The notes under the pieces were generated by a model. The model did no database searches and had not been told where the DNA came from. It worked only from the letters and a program-made list of their open reading frames with translations. 64,000 nt of DNA from Tenodera sinensis. Taxonomy: Eukaryota; Arthropoda; Insecta; Mantodea; Mantidae. Both the position numbers and the translations under genes were made by a program. Each line of letters starts with the position of its first letter. The stretch's first letter is position 1. Positions 56,146-64,000 of this stretch are shown in pieces. The stretch spans positions 267,287,330-267,351,329 of the forward strand of contig CM060962.1 of NCBI GenBank assembly GCA_030765045.1, read 5' to 3'.

Positions 56146-57864
56146 CCACATATAGGAAATTCTCCCTGACGACCAATGACGACGTCGCTTCGGGAGAGCG
56201 CCTGCTTATACCAGGTGGCCCACGCACACCGTTGTTCGTTGGAGTTGGTTAATCCCGGATACCATATACGCCTAAAGGTTTGCCTAAGTGGAACAGCAAA
56301 GGACACTCCACACCAACAGAGAGGAGTTCTTGCTTGACGCACGGCTAGATATAACGGTTCATATAGCTCGTCACTAAAAAAAATGGCTTGCTGTAGAAAC
56401 GGTGCCGGGTTCGATTCCTGAACTCGAAAACTCACAGTTTTCTGTGTAGAAGAATGAATGTATCTGGCCAAACCAATACGCACAAATGCCAAAGCATATT
56501 ACTTATCGTTTCAAGCCAGCTAATTTATACACATCACAAAATACAGCAGCTTGTGCTTCACAATTAAGATTATTAAATAAACACTATGATATATTTCATT
56601 GCAATAAACAATAACGAATATAATTAATTTCTGCTCATTTAAACCTATGAAACATACTGACAGGTGTTTATCATTACATCATAATGCAAATGTTCAAATG
56701 CTAGTCCGCCTTGTTGGATGTATTTATTTAAGCGTGGGATTTGCTTCAAAATACTCAATAACGTTCTGGGCAATATTAGGTGCGTCACAGATTGTACCTG
56801 GAAAGCTCCCTCGGTTCTTAAACGCATCTCTGTAGATTGTAGCAGTATTTCCACCTGACAATGGGTGCCAATAAATTGAACCTTAATCGGTAATAATTAA
56901 GGAAATATGGATAATTAATCAACACCCAGATTATTAATTACCTATGATTTTGATGTAATTTCCTTGAAAATTGCACCCAAACAAAAGCCCTTCAATTATG
57001 TATATATGTATGTGTATGTTTTAAGTTTCGTGAAGGTTAATAAATGAACATAGGCACAGTTATACAGGGAAATCTGCAAGTTTCTCGTTCAAGAAAGCGA
57101 GATTATTTTGCAGGCCGTTGGCGAGGCTTTTCGGCTGGGGCAATAAAACTATTATGTTACAAGGAATGCTTAACCGTCTGCCTAAAGTACTCCGCGTCAC
57201 CATAAAAGCTCCCTAAAATTCAAAGGCTCAAAGAGGTAACCAATGAAGCTGGAAGCCCAATGAAATTAGCCAATCAGGGGAGAGAAATGTTGTTTATGTT
57301 GGAAAATTTGAAATCTTTCCCCACCGCTCTTGAGCCAAATGTCGAGGAAAAGCTCCACACAGTTCGGTGCTAACAGGGGTACGGGAAGGTTGTGTCGCCA
57401 GGTCGCGGAATGGACGCCATGTTACTAAGAAGTACCTTGCCAAGTGCCACTAAATCGCGACAAGACAAGGACTTCAAGCCACCAGGTCGACCAGAAGGGC
57501 GGACGGTGAAACCGCTACAAGATCTAAAGACATACGCAGAAGGTAGACGTCTCATTGGAAGACGTCGTGAATACAGTCTTCGGGCTTCAGCTGCATTGCG
57601 GTGCGGCTCCACATAGATCAGTAAATCTTAATAGTCTTCGCTGGAGTACATTGCAGTTGTTGACTGTTTGTCTGCAAGAACTGACTCGAATTGCAAATAC
57701 GCGACCTTATCAGAGCGAAATCAGGAGGAAAACGCGCGCAGATACTAGCAGAGCTCAGTGAAGGTTTGGTTGTACTTGCACTTCCCCTTTGAACAGCACT
57801 AACGTATGCGCGAAACATAAAACCACAGAGGACTGCTTGCGTGTGCCACTGGTATAGTCGTACA
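56146..57864. other. No firm gene; CCAAT-box and CpG-richer stretch
   Basis: A B-box-like GGTTCGATTCC at about 56,408 is probably a SINE scrap. At 57,239-57,280 three CCAAT motifs (CCAATGA, CCAATGA, CCAATCA) precede a CpG-richer stretch (57,350-57,620) with an open plus-strand frame from 57,392 (74 codons). A promoter with a first exon is possible, but no donor site or homologous protein supports it. Confidence 0.3.
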
Positions 57865-58500
57865 AACCGAGCGAAGTAGCGCCGCGGCAACGGGTGCGAC
57901 TCGCATTCGGGAGCTCCCGGGTACGATCCCCGGCGACTGCGCCTTCTGACTTGGGTTTCTCCGTGGTTTCCCAACGTCACTTAGGCGATCATTGGGATAG
58001 ATTATTTCATACCATGGTTTCCTTTCCATCATTTCCCTTCATTCCATTTACTTATCATTATTTCAGGTGCGGGACTCTAATGACCTAGCTGTCGAAGGGC
58101 CCTTAAACCCTAATCACTCACTCACTTATTTCAGATGCGATTTCAGGAGAATAAAGTTAGCGGTACCTGACAGATGGTGCGGATGCTTGCGCATGGTGAC
58201 TGCTGCTGTTGGCGCTAGGCGCCGTTTGGGCGGCCGCTGTCCTCCGTCGGGGTGGACGCTTCTGCGGTTTCGGACCCACGGAGTGGTTGGTGCTCGGTGG
58301 GCCTGGGGCCGGGATGAAAATATCTCAGCACTTGTTAGGACTTCCGCTCGTCTCTTTGGCCCGTTTTCTACGGCCATTTGGCCGTTTCAGTTTCCTCACT
58401 TCATCCCAGCCTTCTGGTGGAGTTTAGCACATAATAGATCTGCGTAGATTAAGGTGTGCGGGGTGTCTCCTTCGTATATGTACCCTTTAACACTTGCTCT
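57865..58500 (+). mobile_element. SINE family C, copy 1
   Basis: A tRNA-like head with TAGCGCCGCGGCAACGGG and B-box GGTACGATCCCC is followed by TTTCTCCGTGGTTTCCC. The distal part CTTCATCCC...CTGGTGGAG..TAGCACATAATAGATCT is shared with 62,750-62,830. Confidence 0.6.
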
Positions 58501-58921
58501 TTTAGTCGTAGGAACTTACTAAAACATTCGAGGTTCTAGTTCTCTGAAAATAATGCATATTGTGTTATAGGTACCTGCTGCACATTACTCTCACTCTGAT
58601 GAACGGCGCAATGGGAGAGATATGTAGAAGACCGCCAACTCGTGGTGCGTTGCCAGGTATACATATACTTCTGGAAGACCACAAACAGACACCCAAAGAA
58701 TGGGAATGGAATAAGACATGGGAAGAGATACGTACTGACCTGGTCGATGAGCCAGTATTTTCGCCTCTGTCATGCAGGTAAGGACTTCGTGTTTCGCATT
58801 TTCTTCGTAAATAAACATGAGGGTATTTTTAAATTCAGGTCCACTTCCCAATATATTACGAACTATCAAATACTGTAGATAGTTTATCTATATTCAGGTT
58901 TTCAAATGTTATATTATTCTT
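58501..58921. other. No gene seen
   Basis: Unique sequence up to the hAT target duplication (58,914-58,921). Confidence 0.45.
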
Positions 58922-60067
58922 CAGGGATGGGTCAGTTCCAGCTTTTCTCGATACTCGATATCGATACATGATATCTTCCACGATACCCGATACTTCGATC
59001 CTCGGTACTTCTAGTTTCAATACAAAATAGAACGTTGGGAAAACTATGTAATGCCAATGAAATTAATTAACTTCAGTTAGGTGCACGTATTAAATGAAAG
59101 TTTAGAACCTTCACAGTACTTATTTTTAAACTCTGTATTAGACATTTAAAAGCAAAATACGTTTTTGAAACAGTCCACTTTTATAAGTTATTGTTCAAAA
59201 ATACTAGCATTCTCACTCTTTCGGGGTCAAGTCTACTTTTTCCGTCACAGATCAGTCCTGCTGTGCTAAATAGTCTTTCAGAGAAAACTATTGCAGATGG
59301 AATACACAAATATCTAACGGTTTTTTGTTGTTGTTTTTTTGGAAATTTTGAATTTGTTTTCCAGTTATCCAGTGCACTAAAAGGAGGAGGTGACAAATCG
59401 CCATTGAGATATGCAGTGACTTCTACTTGGGAGCGTTAACTGGTAGTGAATCTGACACACAGTTATTTTCTTGCATTATGTTACTTTACAGGTATCACAT
59501 TCCTGGCAATTCCTCGGGCTTTGCAGTTGATGACATCTGAAATAAAATAAAGAGAAGCTTAAGGACTGATCGATTTTTACGAGTATGACAGTATTACGCC
59601 CATTTACATAGGTATCGGAATATCTGAAAAAAAAAAAATAATTTTACCTGATCATTTTTGGATGCAGAAAGAAGTTGTCTATTTACCTGAGTTGACATTT
59701 CTGGTTATCTCCAGACAAGAAGTACTTCCTAAAAAATTCAACTCAAACATGTCATTAGCCAGGTTCTTGCTTGACCTGCAGTGAGGTAATTACATGTTTG
59801 GATTTGCAATTTGCACTGAATAAGCAGGAATTGAAGGAAAGATCTTCCTGACCGTATCTCCGTCTTCATCTCTACTGTTTACGTGGTCATTGCAACCACT
59901 TTAAAATGTTATACTTGCGGCAATAATATTTCGTGATTTTAAAATAAAATAGAAATTGAAGAATCAACAACGACGTATCGAAAAAGTACCGAGTGAATTT
60001 TCTGATATTGATGCCATGCAAGTATCGTGAGTATCCAGTTATCGCAAGTATCGATTACCCATCCCTA
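58922..60067. mobile_element. Deleted hAT DNA transposon (1,146 bp) with 8-bp target duplication
   Basis: The ends CAGGGATGGG and CCCATCCCTA are inverted repeats (one mismatch at the last base). They are flanked by exact 8-bp TTATTCTT (58,914-58,921 and 60,068-60,075), the hAT hallmark. Subterminal regions hold many copies of TATCGATAC/CGATAC-type motifs, likely transposase-binding sites. The interior keeps only the transposase C-terminus, so it is non-autonomous. Confidence 0.93.
59181..59396 (-). pseudogene. hAT transposase C-terminal dimerisation domain fragment
   Basis: A 71-codon minus-strand remnant holds the conserved hATC core: Tyr-Leu-Cys-Ile-Pro, then SERLFSTAGLI, then Arg-Leu-x-Pro-Glu, then Met-Leu-Val-Phe-Leu-Asn. 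In full-length hAT transposases this domain drives dimerisation and completes the catalytic core. The RNase H-like DDE domain and BED zinc finger are gone, so it is not catalytic. It runs into the stop at 59,181 as in intact elements. Confidence 0.88.
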
Positions 60068-60075
60068 TTATTCTT

Positions 60076-61279
60076 TTACCCCTTATTAATTTATTTAAAA
60101 GGTTTGTTTTGACGTACCTTACCTTAAAAAGCATCTCTATCTCCATCACAGACTTCCACCAACAGTACATTTAGGAAACATGTAGGTGTTTCAGGAGTGA
60201 CATTTTTGCATATTGATCTGTGATAGAGGAAACATGCGAACCATGTGGCACTTTTAATATCCCTGAAATCAGCAAGAGCAGTAGGGCATTTACCTCTCCC
60301 ATAACATCATACGAGAGTTACAGAAAATCGTATGTTAGATAGAAGTTCGCATACTGGCGTACTTTATCAGCAGGGACTAGTTAAATGTATTTTACTCTAA
60401 AATTAAAATTGACATTATTACCAGAACCGCACTTAATACAATTTGATAGCTAAGCAATATGAAATTGACAAAAATCAAGGTCAAATTCCCTTCATTCACT
60501 TCGACAATACTATCAGTCATACAGTCACGATTTGTATGGGGGAGGCGGCAATTTTTTGTTCCTACTTGGTAAATGTGTACAGAAAGCTTTCTTTAACCCC
60601 ACTGCCTTCTTTTAAAAAAATATTTCAACAAAATTAAATTTTCTTAAGAATTTAATAAGATGTATATGCATCTGGGGCTTGTGAGAGAGCGATGTGACCG
60701 CCAAAACATAAAAATATGGTGCTCTCTAAAAGGCAGTTACATTTACTGCTAAGTCTCTTCAATATATTGGAGAGCAAGAGGATTAATGACTTCATTGTCT
60801 GAAATCCAGGATTAGCTAACAACAACAATATGCATAGGGGTATTTTTCTCTTCTCATACGTGCCAAAATATTGGAAAGTTTACTCACGTGTGCCTGTAAG
60901 TAGTGGAAGGTTGTCTTACAAAAGCAGATGAATTACGTTGATTATTATGATGTCAGGGAGAAATTTACCATTTTTATAGATTTTTTCCTCTTTATTGTGG
61001 GAGATAAAGAATTTAAAATCCCAATATGTCTAACAAGGTGCAGTTAATCTACTAGAGACGCTTTGTAATGGTTGTGGTAAGCTACACTGAAAATGTCATG
61101 CTCCTGTCTAAAATAGTTTTTCCTAAAAACGCAGCAACAGCTTGAAAAATGTTTCGAGAGAACTGAGTATACAGTTAAACAAATAGGAAATAATGCAATA
61201 GTCATTGTTAGAAATCTTCTCGTCTATAGGAATCCGAAGTTAGGGTTTCCCTGTCCTCTGTTTTCTTTCCTTCTTTTCT
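60076..61279. other. No gene seen
   Basis: AT-rich unique sequence with only short frames. Confidence 0.5.
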
Positions 61280-61485
61280 TTATTCTTGCCTCCTAGTCAC
61301 CATATAGGCTGCCTTTACAGACTTGGTAACACGGTCACGATCCATAGTTCTCTGTGCTTGCTCCATGTTTTTAGCTAGTTTGATGTCCATTTTCTGCATC
61401 ACTAGCACCCTACTGTGAGAAAGGTCTTTCAAGTAACTTAGTGCATCTAGAACATCAATTTTCAGCAGTTTCGCTTCAACGAACA
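61280..61485 (-). CDS. Candidate terminal exon, minus strand, unrecognised
   Basis: After a weak acceptor (TTCTAAAACAG) the minus strand is open for about 68 codons and stops at 61,280. An AATAAA overlaps the stop region. The predicted peptide is helical and charged (Val-Leu-Asp-Ala-Leu, then Met-Glu-Gln-Ala-Gln, then a basic end). A donor-like CTG-GTAAGA about 60 bases upstream would fit a short upstream exon. I do not recognise a family, and chance is possible. Confidence 0.25.
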
Positions 61486-61489
61486 CTGT

Positions 61490-62364
61490 TTTAGAAAGTT
61501 GTTACCATATACGTCAGATGAATGCTTCATTCTGACTCTGTGTCTTACCAGGGAGACATCACTTGAGTTGAGTAGACTCCTTGGTAGACTCCTGACTATT
61601 TAGCTGATTGTAGTATCTCCAATCCGTATTCTTGCACACGTGTATTAATTATTAATGTCTACCTTCTCCACTAGTTACCTATAGTGCAGGGGAGTGACCA
61701 AAATTAAAACCTACAATGTTTCCTTCCCAAATAATATATTACATCACCTGGATCGACGACTCCTTTACCGAGGAGAAAAGTCTTATTGCATTCAAAATAA
61801 AGCTAGCCGTGGGAGCTAAAAAAGATTACGATAGCGGATTGGAGTCCAGCCGAGGAGAGAAATCCACTTACCAATGTTTATATTACAGGGTACATGAAAC
61901 GGTAGGCTGTGCTCAAGTAGGCTTGATTCCAAATACTTTATTGGGCATTTCCCGGTACATTCTTTATCTGTTGATGCCCTGTGCTGCAATCTTTAGCTGT
62001 ACAACCAACAAAAGCGAACAAGCTGCTTGGATGCAACATCTGTGTAGAATCGGCCCGGAATCATGTACCTACATGAAAGGCGTGCACAATGACTACATTT
62101 TGTCCTTCTATGGATAAGTTAATCTATGTATGTATTACTCTTAACAGAATAGTGCCCAACATCTTTACTTATGAACTAATGACGTCACCTTATCACTTTA
62201 CTTTCCAGAATTCGTTTTGTACATGAAGTAATTCCCCTTCACTCATTTGGGTAACAAAGCATGAGAGAGATTAGAGACACTAGAAGGAGGCAAATCCGCT
62301 CTCGCCTCTTTCGTTTAAGGATCTCTATTCTGATAGTAATGAGTAAAATGGCTCCATGACAATG
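61490..62364. other. No supported gene
   Basis: A 133-codon plus frame (61,716-62,117) has no motif, splice site or signal I can support. Confidence 0.35.
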
Positions 62365-62830
62365 TGTGGGGCTAGTATTCGGGACATCGTGGGCTCGATT
62401 CCCACCCACCACTCTATTTGACTTTGAATTTTTCTGGTTTCCTCTGATTTTCATCTGAATTCTGCGGTAGTTTCTTATCTACCTCGATTTCCTTTTCAAC
62501 CATTTGACATTCATTCGGTTTCCAGTTCATTCTTGAAGTGTGCTTTTAGGTTTTGTGGTGCATGGTGGTAACACATGGTATGGCATGATGGTGGCACAAA
62601 GGAAAGATATCTTCTTGCTGGCACTACAGAGCTCTTAGGTGGTTGGTCGGGTCGTTCATCATGCTCTCTAGGTGGCTCCCTCCAGCTGTAGTACGGATCT
62701 TTGTGACTGCAACTGTCAGGCACTTCTGCACACCTCTGTGGCCTGTGGTTCCTTCACTTCATCCCTTTCTCCTGGGGGATGGTAGCTACAATAGATCTCT
62801 CTGAAGGTCACAGCATGAAATGTCTCCCCT
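62365..62830 (+). mobile_element. SINE family C, copy 2 (diverged)
   Basis: B-box GGCTCGATTCCC near 62,391 is followed by TTTCTGGTTTCC. The distal CTTCATCCC...CTGGGGGATGGTAGCTACAATAGATCT block matches copy 1 at about 58,390-58,445. Confidence 0.55.
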
Positions 62831-63090
62831 TCTGTTGTGTAAACTATACTTTAACACATATCTGCTAATACTGTAAGGAATAGGCACTTAATACTCTGAA
62901 AACAAGATTATATTAAAACAGCAATGAGGGATATAATTCTAAATTAAACAGTTTTCACTTTCTCTACAACGTACGTGAAATGTGGGAAAGACGAATGTTA
63001 GAGATCCCAATTTTATTGGAAATACACGTTTGAGACCTCAGAATCTCAAAAGCATTTTAGAAAAAAACGCGCCGGCCTCTCGCTCTGTCT

Positions 63091-63096
<6 letters not shown>

Positions 63097-63178
<82 letters not shown>
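63097..63178. repeat. Compound (CT)n-(GT)n microsatellite
   Basis: A CT run to about 63,151, then GT to 63,178. A second GT-rich tract with GCGT and GTAT variants lies at 63,373-63,423. Confidence 0.97.
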
Positions 63179-63183
<5 letters not shown>

Positions 63184-63479
63184 AGTGAATGAACATAATC
63201 CAACACTGATTACTACCAAACTCGGTATTTGGATTCAGCATCCTGCAAAGATGTGGTACGAACACTTTCGAAAAAAATATACATAACCCAAAATAAATTC
63301 TCTTTACGTGAAACACTTTCTGAAATTTTGATTTAAATGTCACATTTTAATATATTTATATAAACAGTAAAATGTGTGTGTGCGTGTGTGTGCGTATGTG
63401 TGCGTATGTGTGTGTGTCTGTGTTGGTGAGTGGGTGTCTAATACTCAGGAACTGACAATGAAGTCATTCTTGTTCTAGC

Positions 63480-64000
63480 TTTCCAGTATTTGGTGAGGAT
63501 GTCAGAGTTCATCTTCAAAGCTTGGCATTATTTTAGATGTTCCATATTCATAATTTCTTCTCTGGTACACAGTAGGCAATTTGGTGTGGTTAAATGGCAG
63601 TCCTATAGAGATGCTTGTTCAGACAATCATGGACAGTTATGAGACGAAAGTTGGCAACAGCTGATCTTCTTGGCAATTTTTGGAATTATTTTTACGATTC
63701 TGTGCTATTGTAGCCACATTGAATATTTATTTCCTTGTTTTTTCTTATTGATAGTCTTACCAATTTTTGTTTTAACGCATTTGACTGACGCATAAGGAAA
63801 TATTATAATAGTTTGTTTAATTTGGGTTTCTTTCTTTACAAAAAAGCTGCTTTCTCATTACCATCCGCTTCACAATAAGAATCCACTGTAATACAAATTT
63901 TCCCTTAATTTACCAATTTGTTGAATCATTTTTTGGATGTGTTCAAAGCTTCTGTTTCTTCATCATAACTTGTGTTATCTCTTCCAACATTTCTACATAT
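63480..64000 (-). pseudogene. LINE relic B, copy 2 (RNase H and C-terminal zinc motif), runs off the right edge
   Basis: The minus strand reads Leu-Asn-Lys-His-Leu-Tyr-Arg-Thr, then a one-base break, then PNCLLCTREE...MEHLK (the C-x2-C...H motif at the end of LINE ORF2 after RNase H). The 63,800-64,000 part aligns with 41,360-41,710. It contains multiple frame breaks. Confidence 0.7.

Noticed and set aside
61716..62117. 133-codon open frame
   Set aside because: No motif, splice or promoter evidence, and no recognisable family; length is within chance for AT-rich DNA.

Overview
The window is eukaryotic and almost certainly from an arthropod with a large, repeat-rich genome. It has no bacterial-style gene packing. 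It carries several non-LTR retrotransposons, tRNA-derived SINEs, hAT and mariner-type DNA transposons, microsatellites, a few candidate single exons, and an integrated insect/crustacean-type parvovirus. I cannot assign a species; a large-genome insect (or a crustacean) fits best.

Layout. (1) 1-22,010 is one enormous 18-bp minisatellite (consensus GCTTCTGCTGCAACGACA, more than 1,200 units) that runs off the left edge. It keeps a cytosine at every third base, so one frame encodes almost only Ala, Ser, Thr and Pro. The long Cys-, Gln- and Arg-rich readings of other frames are shadows of that periodicity. (2) 22,550-27,399 is an endogenous parvovirus resembling Hamaparvovirinae (brevidensovirus/penstyldensovirus-like): NS1 (HUH nuclease plus SF3 helicase), an overlapping NS2 frame, a short capsid gene, and both genome termini. 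It is rearranged. A forward copy lacking its 5' end runs through NS1, VP and the right terminal hairpin, then joins an inverted copy of the genome's left 1.3 kb, which ends in the left terminal hairpin. The result is a ~1.04 kb inverted repeat of ~98-99% identity. The two T-shaped hairpins are preserved in opposite (flip and flop) orientations. (3) 27,400-35,600 is intergenic or intronic DNA with SINEs, two small inverted-repeat DNA transposons, a (GT)n tract and one plausible terminal coding exon. (4) 35,614-40,883 is a nearly full-length LINE (ORF1 with zinc knuckles; ORF2 with AP endonuclease, RT and RNase H) inserted into a CCTGACTG-type microsatellite. (5) 41,300-49,014 holds LINE and mariner relics and a second, 5'-truncated but open LINE with a perfect 14-bp target-site duplication. 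(6) 49,000-64,000 holds more SINEs of at least three families, a jockey-type LINE relic, a 1,146-bp deleted hAT element with an exact 8-bp target-site duplication, microsatellites and a final LINE relic.

No complete host gene is visible. The functional logic is that of selfish elements: autonomous LINEs that could supply RT to the SINEs, internally deleted DNA transposons that would need transposase in trans, and a viral fossil that records parvoviral terminal-hairpin replication and recombination. The two strongest leads are the flip/flop-bearing parvoviral palindrome and the strict NCN periodicity of the 22-kb minisatellite.
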